DNA of 64,000 nt from Halomonas llamarensis. Its GTDB lineage: Bacteria; Pseudomonadota; Gammaproteobacteria; Pseudomonadales; Halomonadaceae. The stretch is taken from assembly GCF_023555005.1 (NCBI RefSeq), contig NZ_JAMJPJ010000001.1:62001-126000 (forward strand), read 5' to 3'. Made by a program: the position numbers and the translations under genes. Below the pieces are notes generated by a model. It searched no databases, was not told the origin of the DNA, and worked only from the letters and a program-made list of their open reading frames with translations. Of this stretch, positions 1-8,942 are shown one piece after another. Positions within the stretch are counted from its first letter, which is position 1. The number at the start of each line of letters is the position of its first letter.

Positions 1-670
1 CTGGCAGCGCTTGCTTAAACGTTTCCTGCACGCTTAGCCGCTCGGCGCCCACCCCTAGTGAGCCCTCCCAACCGTAGCGTCTGGATACCCACAGCGCCGG
101 GAGCAAAAGCGCCAAACCGGCCAAAATCCCCGGAAATAAACCGGCGGCAAAAAGCGCGCGCAAATCCACCCCCGGCACCACAATCGAGTAGAGAATCAAC
201 GCCACCGAAGGCGGGATAAGAATAGCGGTCGAAGCCGATGCCGCAATCAAGGTGGCCGAAAACGGCTTGGGGTAACCCGCTTTGGTCATGCTCGGCAGCA
301 TCACCATCGCCACCGCGGCTGCATCAGCCGGGCCAGAGCCGCTCATACCGCCCATGATCATGCACACCAGCACCGCCACCAGGGCCAGGCCCCCGTGACG
401 CGGGCCAATCAACGCCTGAGCAAAGCGGACTAAACGTAGCGCCACCCCAGCCCGCTCAAAAATCAGCCCGGTTAAAATAAACAGCGGAATCGCAATCAGC
501 GGGTACTTGGCAATGCTGTTATAGGTATTGGTGCCGAGCGTTGCCAGCATATCCGGCGACAGCCCAGCCAAAATACCCACTGCCCCGGAAAGCGCCAGCG
601 AAAACGCCACCGGCACTCCAGCAATCAGAAAGCCCGCAAAAGCCAAAATCATCCAAACATCAGGGCTCAT
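1..670 (-). CDS. dctM: TRAP transporter large permease DctM (partial, 3' end outside window)
   Basis: The first 223 residues of the large membrane subunit of a tripartite ATP-independent periplasmic (TRAP) transporter, which couples an ion gradient to uptake of an organic acid delivered by DctP. Strongly hydrophobic segments, an SGSGPADAAAV stretch and a following IPPS(V)ALILY stretch are typical of DctM. The start ATG (complement of 668-670) overlaps the end of dctQ by 11 bases, so the two are translationally coupled. The gene runs off the left edge, so the C-terminal half cannot be judged. Substrate is not predictable from this fragment. Confidence 0.93.
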   Translation of the reverse strand, partial: MSPDVWMILAFAGFLIAGVPVAFSLALSGAVGILAGLSPDMLATLGTNTYNSIAKYPLIAIPLFILTGLIFERAGVALRLVRFAQALIGPRHGGLALVAVLVCMIMGGMSGSGPADAAAVAMVMLPSMTKAGYPKPFSATLIAASASTAILIPPSVALILYSIVVPGVDLRALFAAGLFPGILAGLALLLPALWVSRRYGWEGSLGVGAERLSVQETFKQALP

Positions 671-1139
671 CGGTGAGCCTCCCGGTCAAACGGTCACGGG
701 TTTGCTCACACAAACGCCATAGCATGGCGCCGGACAGCAGCGGCAGCCAAACGATATACCACCACTGCGGTAACCCAAGCCCGGGCGAGAGCGACTGCCA
801 CTGGTACTCTTGCCAGGCAAGCTTAGCGCCATACCAGGTAATCAGTCCCAGCACGGCAGCGCCGCACAGCGCTTGAAACACAATCAGGGCCTTACGCGGC
901 CCGGGTGGCAGCACACGCTCTAACAGCCCAATGCGAATATGGCGGTTACGCCGCAGCGCCACTGAGGCACCGGCGAAGGTCAGCACCACGAGAAGAAATA
1001 CCGAAAATTCTTCGGTGAAAGAAAACGAACCGCCGGTCACGTAGCGCGTCACCACGTTCGCTAAACTGATCGACGCGATGATGATTAAGGCAATTGCCCC
1101 CAGCCAGCGTTCTGGGCGCGCATCAGGTCTCCCTTGCAT
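660..1139 (-). CDS. dctQ: TRAP transporter small permease DctQ
   Basis: A 159-residue small membrane subunit of the TRAP carrier. About four hydrophobic segments are visible (near residues 13-32, 44-62, 85-105 and 125-145), matching the four-helix DctQ family, which scaffolds the DctM transporter domain. The segment around residues 40-70 (FSFTEEFSVFLLV then GASVALRRNRHIRI) is a usual DctQ signature. An AAAGG SD lies 8 bases before the ATG. It sits between dctP (95 bases upstream, with a hairpin in between) and dctM (11-base overlap), the usual P-Q-M order. Confidence 0.92.
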   Translation of the reverse strand: MQGRPDARPERWLGAIALIIIASISLANVVTRYVTGGSFSFTEEFSVFLLVVLTFAGASVALRRNRHIRIGLLERVLPPGPRKALIVFQALCGAAVLGLITWYGAKLAWQEYQWQSLSPGLGLPQWWYIVWLPLLSGAMLWRLCEQTRDRLTGRLTDEP

Positions 1140-1178
1140 CAGACATACCTTTTACAAAACAGCCCCACAGACGTCACT

Positions 1179-1209
1179 GCCCTTGGTTTTTAAAGCGCCA
1201 CTCAAGGGC
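1179..1209 (-). terminator. Hairpin between dctP and dctQ
   Basis: GCCCTTG (1179-1185) and CAAGGGC (1203-1209) form a 7-bp stem with a 17-base loop in the dctP-dctQ gap. There is no strong U-run, so full termination is unlikely. A stem placed here could stabilise or partly terminate the dctP message, raising binding-protein levels over the membrane subunits. Function is inference. Confidence 0.35.
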
Positions 1210-1234
1210 GGTGACCACCAACATGGATGCCGGT

Positions 1235-2245
1235 TTAGCGCGCGTCGATGGCTATCTGCGCCGCTTCAACGAGCTCCTCGCCAATTCGCGGCGCCCACTT
1301 TTCGTAGACAGATTGTGTCGCGTCAACAAACGCTTGGTACTCGGCATCACTCAGCTCGGTGACCGTCACGCCGCGCTCTTGAATGGCGGCAAGGCGCTCG
1401 CTCTCTTGTTCGCGGGTCATAGCGATTTCCCACTCACCGGCCTCTACCGCGGTTTCACGCAGCAGCGTGCGCTCGCCTTCGCTAAGCGACTGCCACACTT
1501 GCTGATTCACGGCGAAAATCAGCGGGTCATTCATGTAGTTCCAAAGCGTCAGGTGCTCTTGACCCACTTGATCAATGCGCGCCACATCAAACACCGAGAG
1601 GGGATTTTCTTGGCCATCTACCGCGCCGGTGGTGAGTGCTGGCTTGGCATCCGCCCAGCTCATTTGCGTGGGGTCGGCGTCCAGCGCGCTGAATGTATCT
1701 TGGAAAAGCGGCGAGCCGACCACGCGGATTTTCAGATTCTCCAAATCGCTCGGCTCACTGACGGGGCCTTGGGAGTTAGATAGCTGGCGAAAACCGTTTT
1801 CACCCCAGGCCAGCGGTATAACACCGCGCGATTCGATGGCCTCAAACACCATTTCCCCGGCGTCACCGCCGGTGACCGCATCCACTGCGGCTTCATCGGG
1901 AATAAAAAACGGCAGCGAGAAGAGGTTAAGTTCCGGCACCTGTGGCGACCAGTTAATCGTCGAGCCGACGGCAGCGTCGATCAACCCCGAACGCATGGCG
2001 GAAAATTCACGGGTCTGATCGCCGGATACCAACTGCGAGTTGGGATAAACACGTAGCGTCAGCTCACCATCGCTGCGTTCTTCCACGAGATCCGCCCATT
2101 TTTCCGCCGCCTGCCCCCAGGGGAAGGCATCAGACAGTACGGTAGAGACAGAGAGTTCGCGCGCTTGCACGGAAAAAGCGGCTGAGAGCATTGCGATACC
2201 GGCCAAGCCGGCAGTTAAACGAGCCATTGAGCGTGTCAGCGTCAT
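1235..2245 (-). CDS. dctP: TRAP transporter periplasmic solute receptor DctP
   Basis: A 336-residue DctP-family binding protein that captures substrate in the periplasm for DctQM. A signal peptide ends near residue 28 (FSVQA|RE). The mature protein has the family landmarks: LKIRVVGSP with Arg174, the residue that normally salt-bridges the substrate carboxylate, and the DGQENP motif at about 210-215. AGGAA SD lies before the ATG. First gene of the dctPQM run. Substrate is probably a carboxylate because of the Arg, but which one cannot be read. No two-component or GntR regulator for it lies in the window. Confidence 0.93.
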   Translation of the reverse strand: MTLTRSMARLTAGLAGIAMLSAAFSVQARELSVSTVLSDAFPWGQAAEKWADLVEERSDGELTLRVYPNSQLVSGDQTREFSAMRSGLIDAAVGSTINWSPQVPELNLFSLPFFIPDEAAVDAVTGGDAGEMVFEAIESRGVIPLAWGENGFRQLSNSQGPVSEPSDLENLKIRVVGSPLFQDTFSALDADPTQMSWADAKPALTTGAVDGQENPLSVFDVARIDQVGQEHLTLWNYMNDPLIFAVNQQVWQSLSEGERTLLRETAVEAGEWEIAMTREQESERLAAIQERGVTVTELSDAEYQAFVDATQSVYEKWAPRIGEELVEAAQIAIDAR

Positions 2246-2289
2246 AGCAATTCCTATTGCGTTATTGTGTTGTCGTTTTTACTGGCGTA

Positions 2290-2314
2290 AGCCGACGAGC
2301 CAAAACAGTCGGCT
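2290..2314 (-). terminator. Weak hairpin upstream of dctP
   Basis: AGCCGAC (2290-2296) pairs with GTCGGCT (2308-2314) in the 120-base gap after the DUF192 gene. No U-run follows on the minus strand. It may separate the mod/DUF192 transcript from the TRAP operon or be part of the dctP leader. Confidence 0.3.
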
Positions 2315-2365
2315 GGTTATTCTAGGCGCGTCGTCACCGTTGAAGGAAGGTGCGCGTTGCGAACG

Positions 2366-2896
2366 CTACTGAGAACGGCAGGCCCCTGCGGCGTTGGGCA
2401 GCGACACACAGTCGCCCACCGAGATACCGTGCTGCTCAAAATAACCGGCGTTGACTTCTAATGCGGCATGGTAGGGCTTACCCGGCGCATAAGCGCGGCA
2501 ATCGCTGGGCGAGGAGGATTCACAAGGCGGCATCGTCATAATCGTAACAATCGTGCCACCGCTGTCGATAAAGGCGATATCCAGCGCAATCAGCGTGCGA
2601 TACATCCAAAACCCATCATAGGGGGATTGCTCGCGCGCATACATAAACAACATGCCGTGATCAGCGGGCAGCACCTCTCGCCCCATCAAGCCTTTTTGCC
2701 GCTGCGCCTGCGTTTGCGCGACTTCTACACTGAGCCGATGCGGGCCTTGTACGCTGTGAATCGCAAGCGAGCGCCGCGCTAATGATGACGCTTCCCCTTC
2801 GCTGCTGAGCGCCTGACCTGCCCACGTTAGCGGCGCCAGCGCCACGAAGGGAAGTGCAAGCGAAGCCGTGAGTAACGCGCGGCGTGTCACGCCCAT
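2366..2896 (-). CDS. Secreted DUF192 family protein
   Basis: A 176-residue protein. The N-terminus has a twin-arginine-like start (residues 4-6, TRR) followed by a hydrophobic run and a probable cleavage site after about residue 27, so it is probably exported, perhaps by Tat. The rest is a DUF192 domain: QKGLMGRE near the start of the domain, then GMLFMYA, FWMYRTLIALDIAFID and the AALEVNAGYF end. The molecular role of DUF192 is unknown. Good SD (GAGGA) before the ATG. It lies 30 bases after modC on the same strand, so it may be the last gene of the mod transcript. Confidence 0.85.
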   Translation of the reverse strand: MGVTRRALLTASLALPFVALAPLTWAGQALSSEGEASSLARRSLAIHSVQGPHRLSVEVAQTQAQRQKGLMGREVLPADHGMLFMYAREQSPYDGFWMYRTLIALDIAFIDSGGTIVTIMTMPPCESSSPSDCRAYAPGKPYHAALEVNAGYFEQHGISVGDCVSLPNAAGACRSQ

Positions 2897-2926
2897 TGGT
2901 TTTTCCTCTTTTAATCGGCCCGTGTG

Positions 2927-4036
2927 TTAATCGCTACGCGTAAGGTCGTGCGCGCCTGGCATGATATGAACCCCGGCCGCCAGAAGCGATACATTCACCA
3001 TAGAACCCGAGGCAAGACGATTACGCCGCGCCGCGTGGGTGGCAATATCAAAACGTAGCATATCGCCGTGAGCGACGCGCAACGCAACCGACGTCATCCC
3101 ACCCAGCGTGACCACTTCGCTGACCATGGCAGGTATCGGATTTTCGCGCTCACCGTTAGAGGGACGGTCACGCCGGTGCAGCACAATATCCGAGGGCGGC
3201 AGGTACCAAGTGACCGCTTCCCCGACGGCAAAACGATCGAGTCCTTCGGCTACCTCCAGTTGAAAACGCCCCCACTGCAAATGGCGCTGACCATCAACCG
3301 CGATGACTGTCGCGTTGAACAAATTATGTCGATCAAGAAGGCGCGCCACCGCAGGCGTTGCTGGTTGACGAAAGAGCCGATCCGGTGTGTCTTGCTGCAG
3401 GCTTTCCCCGCCATGTAGCACGCAAATCTGGTCGGCCAGCGCTGTGGCCTCTTCCAGATCATGGGTGACCAGCACAATGGGAATGGAAATTTGCTGGCGC
3501 AGCAACGCAAGCTCGCGCTGCAAGCGCCGCCGGGTGACTTGGTCCACCGCCGAAAAAGGCTCATCCAGCAGTAACACCTGAGGATCACGGGCCAACGCCC
3601 GCGCCAACGCCACCCGCTGACGCTGACCGCCAGAAAGCGCATGCGGATAGCGCCGCCCCAACCCTTCTAGGCGCACACGCGCTAGCCACTGCTCGGCGCG
3701 GTCACGCTGGGTCGGTTTAGGGAGATGACGCAAAGGGAGCGCGATATTTTCCAGCGCCGTGAGATGCGGGAACAACGCGTAGTCTTGAAACACAATACCA
3801 ACACGACGCTTTTGAGGCGAAAGTGAGTGCTTACGCTTGGCATCAAACCACGGTGTATCCCCGCAGATAATGTGCCCTTCTGCAGGCTGATAGAGCCCCG
3901 CAATTGCCCGCAAAAGGGTCGTTTTGCCGCTGCCGGAAGGGCCGACTAACGCCAATAGCTCGCCGCGACGGCAAACAAAATCAGCGCCCAGCGGAATCGG
4001 GCCCGCCTGTGCCACGCGTACCTGTAGATCAGCCAC
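2927..4036 (-). CDS. modC: Molybdate ABC transporter ATP-binding protein ModC
   Basis: The ATPase that powers ModB-mediated molybdate (or tungstate) import. Residues 32-40 form the Walker A (GPSGSGKTT), Gln84 lies in the Q-loop (FQDYALF), LSGGQRQ is at 134-140, Walker B LLLDEP at about 155-160, and the switch His is at 192 (THDLEE). A C-terminal region of about 290-360 fits the TOBE/molybdate-binding domain of ModC. 369 residues is usual. The start is GTG, and the gene overlaps the end of modB by 8 bases. Assignment over other ABC importers rests on modA and modB next door. Confidence 0.92.
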   Translation of the reverse strand: MADLQVRVAQAGPIPLGADFVCRRGELLALVGPSGSGKTTLLRAIAGLYQPAEGHIICGDTPWFDAKRKHSLSPQKRRVGIVFQDYALFPHLTALENIALPLRHLPKPTQRDRAEQWLARVRLEGLGRRYPHALSGGQRQRVALARALARDPQVLLLDEPFSAVDQVTRRRLQRELALLRQQISIPIVLVTHDLEEATALADQICVLHGGESLQQDTPDRLFRQPATPAVARLLDRHNLFNATVIAVDGQRHLQWGRFQLEVAEGLDRFAVGEAVTWYLPPSDIVLHRRDRPSNGERENPIPAMVSEVVTLGGMTSVALRVAHGDMLRFDIATHAARRNRLASGSMVNVSLLAAGVHIMPGAHDLTRSD

Positions 4037-4709
4037 TTATCCACCTGCGGCGCCCGGCCAGCCCGTACACAATACCTAAGGTAATAAACGACACGGCCAG
4101 CAGTACCGCTGACATTAGCGCCGCACCCTGCTCATCGAACGCCTGCATACGGTCGTAGATGGCAATCGCCAGGGTCCGGGTTTCGCCGTCGATAGACCCG
4201 CCGACCATTAAAATCACACCAAACTCACCGAGGGTGTGAGCGAACGTTAACGCAAATGCCGAAAGCACCCCCGGCCACACCAGTGGCAACTCAATGCGCC
4301 AAAGCGTTTGCCATGGGCCAAGCCCGCTACACCAGGCCGCTTCGCGCAGGTTGCGAGGCACACTTTCAAATGCGCGTTGAATGGGATGCACGGCGAAGGG
4401 GACGTTGGCGATCAGCGAGGCAAGCAAAATGCCGCTAAAGGTAAAATTCAGTCCGCTACCGGTCAGCTCCGCCCAGATAGCGCCTACCGGCGCATCGCGG
4501 CTAAAGCTGAGTAAGAGATAAAAGCCCAGCACCGTCGGTGGCAGCACCAACGGCAAGGCGACCAGCGCTCCACAAAGCCCTTTGCCACGAAAACGCGCAT
4601 AAGCCAGGGTGCGGCCAAGCCAAATCCCCAGCGGCAGCAGGATTAAACAGGTCAATGCTGCCAGGCGCAGTGAAACCGAGAGCGCCGCCCAATCCATTGC
4701 ACCTGCCAT
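4029..4709 (-). CDS. modB: Molybdate ABC transporter permease ModB
   Basis: A 226-residue inner-membrane permease with about five to six hydrophobic segments. The EAA loop of ABC permeases, which contacts ModC, is visible around residues 118-137 (LREAAWCSGLGPWQTLWRIELPL), followed by the typical TLGEFGVILMVGG stretch of ModB. The start ATG overlaps the stop codon of modA by one base (TAATG), so modA and modB are translationally coupled; modC overlaps its end. Confidence 0.93.
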   Translation of the reverse strand: MAGAMDWAALSVSLRLAALTCLILLPLGIWLGRTLAYARFRGKGLCGALVALPLVLPPTVLGFYLLLSFSRDAPVGAIWAELTGSGLNFTFSGILLASLIANVPFAVHPIQRAFESVPRNLREAAWCSGLGPWQTLWRIELPLVWPGVLSAFALTFAHTLGEFGVILMVGGSIDGETRTLAIAIYDRMQAFDEQGAALMSAVLLAVSFITLGIVYGLAGRRRWISG

Positions 4710-5506
4710 TACTCAGGCACGCTAAAACCCGGGACACTAAAACCATAGTCCTGTAAAATGGCGCGCCCTTTTTCACCTTGTAGCCAATGGTAAAAAGCGG
4801 CAGCCGTTTCGCCAGCGTTTTGCGTTAGCACCATGCGCTGATTGAGTGGCGCATGCCAGCTTTCAGGTATTAGCACGTAGTCGCTTTTCTCAGCGAGCAC
4901 TGGCGCCAAAGCAAGCGAATACGCCACTAGCCCGCCACGCGTGTCACCGGATAGGGCAAACTGCGCCGCTTGAGAGACGTTTTCTCCCAGCACCCGCAGC
5001 GGAGCCGTCTCATGCCACAATCCAGCATGCTCCAGCGTCTGCTGAGCCGCCACACCGTAAGGCGCGTGCTCAGGGTTGGCCAACGCAATACGCTGGCGCT
5101 CGCCCGATGCTTGAGCGGCAATCGCCGCGTCTACCACAGCCAGAGGGGCGTCTTCGCTGGGTAGCATGTTAGCGCCTTTAGGCTGCAGCCACACAAGGCG
5201 ACCTACCGCATAAAGCGTGCCCTCATCACGGGTGTGGCCCTCTTCGTTCAGGGCGAAAACATAGTCCTCATCGGCAGACAGGTAGAGTTCAAACGGCGCA
5301 CCCTGGGCGATTTGACGGCGAAAATTCCCCGATGAGCCGAAATTAAGTCGTACTCGTTCGCCCGTTTGCTGTGTGAACGCGTCAGCAGCTTCACTTAACG
5401 CGAATTGCAAATCCGACGCCGCCGCTACCACCGGCGGCTGGGCCGATGCCGTGGCAGTGAACATCACACTTAGTGCGAAGATGGCTATCCATCGTAATGC
5501 ACCCAT
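4709..5506 (-). CDS. modA: Molybdate-binding periplasmic protein ModA
   Basis: A 265-residue solute-binding protein with a signal peptide cleaved after about residue 22 (TASA|QPP). The start of the mature protein, VVAAASDLQFALSEAADAF, and the later FGSSGNFRRQIAQGAPFELYLSAD are the ModA/WtpA pattern that makes the oxyanion pocket (the Ser residues). It delivers molybdate to ModBC for molybdenum cofactor enzymes. SD AAGGAG lies 7 bases before ATG. Only 24 bases separate it from the pykA stop codon, leaving little room for a ModE-type operator. Confidence 0.93.
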   Translation of the reverse strand: MGALRWIAIFALSVMFTATASAQPPVVAAASDLQFALSEAADAFTQQTGERVRLNFGSSGNFRRQIAQGAPFELYLSADEDYVFALNEEGHTRDEGTLYAVGRLVWLQPKGANMLPSEDAPLAVVDAAIAAQASGERQRIALANPEHAPYGVAAQQTLEHAGLWHETAPLRVLGENVSQAAQFALSGDTRGGLVAYSLALAPVLAEKSDYVLIPESWHAPLNQRMVLTQNAGETAAAFYHWLQGEKGRAILQDYGFSVPGFSVPE

Positions 5507-5530
5507 TGGTGAACTCCTTATCGGCGATGA

Positions 5531-7012
5531 TTAAGCAGTGGGGCTCGCGTGTTTTTCCGTAATCGTCATCACCTTCATGGTATTGGTGCCACCGTGAGCA
5601 TTCATGTGATCACCACGGGTGAGAATCACATGGTCCCCCGGGGCCACGATACCCTGCTCAACCAACAGCGCCAGCGCGCGATCATTCAGCTCGGAGGCCG
5701 ACAACTCGGAGGTATCAAACGGCAGCGAGACCACACCACGGTAGAGCGCCATGCGACGTTGGGCAATCGGGTTATGGGCCAAGCCCACGATAGGCAAACC
5801 CGAGCGAATGCGTGAGGCGATCAGCGGCGTGTAGCCGGAAGCCGTCATGCAGGCAATCGCGGCCACGCCTTCCATGTGGTTCGCCGCATACATCGCCGAG
5901 AGCGCAATGGTCTCATCGGGGCGGGTAAAGCCCTCGTGAATGCGGTGGCCGGACTCTTGGGCGACTTTTTCGCGCTCAGCGCCTAAGCAAATACGTGCCA
6001 TCGCCTCCACGGTTTCAAGCGGGTAATCCCCTGCCGCCGTCTCGGCAGAGAGCATTACCGCATCGCTGCTGTCGAGCACGGCGTTCGCGACATCGAACAC
6101 TTCCGCCCGCGTTGGCAGGGGGGCCGTGATCATGCTCTCCATCATCTGCGTGGCGGTAATCACGGCGCGATTGAGTGTCCGTGCACGCTTGATCAACCGC
6201 TTTTGTATGCCAACCAGCTTGGCATCGCCAATTTCCACGCCGAGATCGCCACGGGCCACCATCACCGCTTGAGAGGCTTCGATGATCGCATCCATGGTCG
6301 CTTCATCCGCCACCGCTTCGGCGCGCTCAATTTTGGCGACAAGGCCGATGTCTTTTCCCGCGTCGCCAAGTAAACGCCGCGCTTCCAACATATCTTCTGC
6401 GTTGCGTGGGAAGGAGATGGCGAGATAATCCACGCCAATATCGACGGCGGTTTTCAGATCGGTTTTATCTTTCTCGGTCAGCGCCGGCGCCGATAAGCCA
6501 CCGCCCTGTTTGTTGATACCTTTGTTGTTGGAGAGTTTACCGCCCACCACTACCGTGGTGTGCACCTGCTGCCCGTCAACGCCGGTGACATCCAGTACCA
6601 CGCGACCACCGTCGAGCAGCAAACGGTCGCCTTCCACGACGTCACTGGCGAGCGTTTTGTAGTCGCAGCCAACGTGCTCGGCATTGCCGGCCTCGCCATC
6701 CATTGCCATGTCCAAAATAAACGGCTGGCCTTCTTTAAGCGTGACCGCGCCGTCTTTAAAGCGCGCGACGCGAATTTTGGGACCCTGCAGATCGCCCAGC
6801 GCTGCCACACTGCGCCCAAGTTTGGCGGCGATTTCACGCACGCTGTTCAGGCGGCGGCGATGATCTTCCGGTGTACCGTGGGAGAAATTAAGACGTACCA
6901 CGTCGACCCCGGCAGCCAGCATCGCCTCAAGTACACCCTCGCGGTCACTGGCAGGGCCAAGGGTAGCCACAATTTTCGTACGACGAATGGAAGAGTAATG
7001 CAGTGCGTTCAT
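5531..7012 (-). CDS. pykA: Pyruvate kinase (PykA type)
   Basis: Converts phosphoenolpyruvate and ADP to pyruvate and ATP, the last step of lower glycolysis. The 493-residue protein starts [14 protein letters not shown] and contains the catalytic-site motifs [34 protein letters not shown] and the ATQMMESM active-site run. It is closest in pattern to the E. coli PykA (AMP-activated) isozyme rather than PykF. I place the start at 7012 (AGGAG four bases upstream) and not at the longest frame, whose first 20 residues are not family-like. It is followed closely by modABC. Confidence 0.95.
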   Translation of the reverse strand: MNALHYSSIRRTKIVATLGPASDREGVLEAMLAAGVDVVRLNFSHGTPEDHRRRLNSVREIAAKLGRSVAALGDLQGPKIRVARFKDGAVTLKEGQPFILDMAMDGEAGNAEHVGCDYKTLASDVVEGDRLLLDGGRVVLDVTGVDGQQVHTTVVVGGKLSNNKGINKQGGGLSAPALTEKDKTDLKTAVDIGVDYLAISFPRNAEDMLEARRLLGDAGKDIGLVAKIERAEAVADEATMDAIIEASQAVMVARGDLGVEIGDAKLVGIQKRLIKRARTLNRAVITATQMMESMITAPLPTRAEVFDVANAVLDSSDAVMLSAETAAGDYPLETVEAMARICLGAEREKVAQESGHRIHEGFTRPDETIALSAMYAANHMEGVAAIACMTASGYTPLIASRIRSGLPIVGLAHNPIAQRRMALYRGVVSLPFDTSELSASELNDRALALLVEQGIVAPGDHVILTRGDHMNAHGGTNTMKVMTITEKHASPTA

Positions 7013-7183
7013 AATGCTCCTGGGCCATGCAGGTAAACGTAAGGGTGTTAATGATACGCCAGTATAAAGCACATCACATGACAGTCAGAGATGCGATACC
7101 TGCATGCACTTAATTTAAATTAACAAGCCTAGCCAGTTCGGGATACGGCGGTGCATGAAGACCGGACACACGGCGGCGCGCCA

Positions 7184-7217
7184 TAAAAAAGCCGTGCTGG
7201 TTAAGGCAACACGGCTA
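7184..7217 (-). terminator. Rho-independent terminator after the oxidoreductase gene
   Basis: AGCCGTG/CACGGCT hairpin (7190-7217) followed on the minus strand by a run of T (7184-7190). There is also an A-run on the other side, so it may work in both directions. It ends the transcript of the gene at 7251-8252 and shields pykA from readthrough. Confidence 0.8.
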
Positions 7218-7250
7218 AAAAAAGCAGGGAGTCGGCTAGCGTGACGCCTT

Positions 7251-8252
7251 TTAGTCCAGTTTAACCAGCATTTTGCCGATATTTCCGCCCTCAAATAGTT
7301 CAAGAAAGGCGTCGGGAGTGCTTTCAAGCCCGTCTTTGACGGTCTCTTTGTAGTCGAGCTTGCCAGCGGCCACTTGCGGAGCGATTTCTTTGAGGAAATC
7401 CGGGTAATGTTGCCAGTGATCCGTCACGATGAAGCCCTGCATTTTGGCTTTGCGGACGACGAGCTGGGCAAGGTTGCTGGGGCCAGGGACAGGCGTTTTG
7501 GCATTATAGCTTTCGATCATGCCGCATACGGCGATGCGCGCGCCTTCATTTAACTGGTTCAGTGCCGCCTCAAGGCATATACCGCCGACGTTTTCGTAAT
7601 ACACATCGATACCGTTGGGGCTGGCAAGCTTGATGGTGTCGCTTAGTTCCTGTGCGGTACGTTCGCGATAGCTAACCGGTTCGACACCGAGGGATTCCAG
7701 CCAAGCGAGCTTATGAGACGCGCCCGCAATACCCACCACATGGCAGCCTTTGGCTTTTGCCAACTGTACTACCAGGGAGCCAACCGCACCGCTAGCGGCA
7801 CTGACTAAAACGTTATCGCCCGGTTTGCATTCTGCAATGACATTGAGGCCTGTCCAGGCGGTCATGCCAGGCATTCCCAAAACCCCCAAGTACGCCTGCT
7901 CGGGCACGTCGATATCGGGTAGCACGGTAACGCCTTGCGCTGGCAACTGGGCAATATCTCGCCAACCGCCCATATGGCTGACGTTGTCGCCCACGTTTAG
8001 GCTTGAGTCATTCGTTTCGATAACCTCGCCAATGGCGCCACCTTCCATTGGCTTGCCAATATCAAACGGCTCTACATAGGTACGAACACCACTCATGCGA
8101 CCACGCATGTAAGGATCAACGGAGAGCCATCGATTACGAATACGCACTTCGCCCTCGGCTAGCTCGGGTAGGGTTTGCGTTTCTAATGTAAAAAGTGCGC
8201 GGTCGGGTAGGCCGTTGGGATAATCGGTAAGCGTATAAAATTGCGACTGCAT
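7251..8252 (-). CDS. NADP-dependent oxidoreductase, MDR superfamily (CurA/leukotriene-B4-reductase-like)
   Basis: A 333-residue zinc-free medium-chain dehydrogenase/reductase that probably reduces an enone or similar activated double bond with NADPH. Residues 40-60 hold WLSVDPYMRGRM, the mark of this subfamily. The Rossmann nucleotide loop is AASGAVGSLVVQLAKAKG near residues 150-168, and YYENVGG follows around 220. No zinc-binding Cys cluster is present. I use the second Met (8252) because a strong AGGAGG lies five bases before it. It is a single-gene unit with its own terminator. Substrate unknown. Confidence 0.88.
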   Translation of the reverse strand: MQSQFYTLTDYPNGLPDRALFTLETQTLPELAEGEVRIRNRWLSVDPYMRGRMSGVRTYVEPFDIGKPMEGGAIGEVIETNDSSLNVGDNVSHMGGWRDIAQLPAQGVTVLPDIDVPEQAYLGVLGMPGMTAWTGLNVIAECKPGDNVLVSAASGAVGSLVVQLAKAKGCHVVGIAGASHKLAWLESLGVEPVSYRERTAQELSDTIKLASPNGIDVYYENVGGICLEAALNQLNEGARIAVCGMIESYNAKTPVPGPSNLAQLVVRKAKMQGFIVTDHWQHYPDFLKEIAPQVAAGKLDYKETVKDGLESTPDAFLELFEGGNIGKMLVKLD

Positions 8253-8370
8253 AAATGCCTCCTGCGAATACATGTCATGAGACTACATGGCGTGTGAAAC
8301 ACCTTACAGCATAGATACCATTAGCCTGCTTGTAAGTTCGTTAATGTATACGCAAAAGGGCGCACAACCC

Positions 8371-8402
8371 AAAGCGCCACGGCGGTTAGGCCGTGGCGCT
8401 TT
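8371..8402 (-). terminator. Terminator hairpin after the phasin gene
   Basis: A perfect 12-bp stem (8371-8382 with 8391-8402, AAAGCGCCACGG arm) and an 8-base loop lie 18 bases beyond the phasin stop codon. The U-run after it is poor (GGGTTGT), so strength is uncertain. Confidence 0.65.
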
Positions 8403-8420
8403 GTGGACAAGACAAACCGT

Positions 8421-8813
8421 TTATTGATTAGCGGCTTTCTGCGTTACTTCGGTGGCGGCTTTCTGCGTTACTTCGGTGGCGTTTTTCACGTTTTGCTCGG
8501 CCATTTTTTGACTTTCCTGCGCAAACGTTTGCCCCAGCGACGTCAGCTTTTCCGCATCGTTTTTAAAACGCTCGACCATGTCACCTGCGGCTTTCTGCTG
8601 GCTATCCACCGCTTTTTTTAGGCTGTCGGCGTCTTTGACCTCTAGCCAAACGCGCATCTGCGCAACTGACATGTCAGCGTAAGCACGGGCGGCGTCAAGC
8701 TGGGCGCTCATCGCCTGATCATAGTAATCAAGCGCAGCGTTTGTATAGCTACGCATCGGCGACACAAAAATGGTTTCGAGCTGTTGGGTGTTTTTCTCAG
8801 CGGCCTTATTCAT
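8421..8813 (-). CDS. Phasin family protein
   Basis: A 130-residue, almost wholly helical, Ala/Gln/Lys-rich protein without signal peptide. The pattern (MRSYTNAALDYYDQAMSAQ near the start, then heptad-like helices) fits the phasin_2 family, which coats polyhydroxyalkanoate granules. Its C-terminus carries an exact duplication of eight residues (TEVTQKAA twice) encoded by a 24-bp tandem repeat. AGGAG SD lies 8 bases before ATG. No PHA synthase gene lies nearby, so the granule role is inferred from family resemblance only. Confidence 0.78.
   Translation of the reverse strand: MNKAAEKNTQQLETIFVSPMRSYTNAALDYYDQAMSAQLDAARAYADMSVAQMRVWLEVKDADSLKKAVDSQQKAAGDMVERFKNDAEKLTSLGQTFAQESQKMAEQNVKNATEVTQKAATEVTQKAANQ
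8431..8478 (-). repeat. 24-bp tandem duplication inside the phasin gene
   Basis: Two perfect 24-bp copies, 8431-8454 and 8455-8478, keep the reading frame and encode the repeated octapeptide TEVTQKAA at the C-terminus of the phasin. Exact identity suggests a recent slippage or duplication event. Confidence 0.95.
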
Positions 8814-8942
8814 GGCACATTCTCCTGCAGTGAGTTAACTCGTCAGCAGCAGCGCTGCTAGCGGTATCAAGAGGCATCAACCTCTTCTGATAGTTAAGCT
8901 AGCAGGGCTTTTTGTGCAGCGCAACATGCATTTTCGCATTTC

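Noticed and set aside
1094-1783. 229-residue plus-strand frame opposite dctP
   Set aside because: Shadow frame across two real genes; no SD or family pattern.
7013-7072. 20-residue N-terminal extension of pyruvate kinase
   Set aside because: The extension is unlike other pyruvate kinases, and a Met with an AGGAG upstream gives the family N-terminus.
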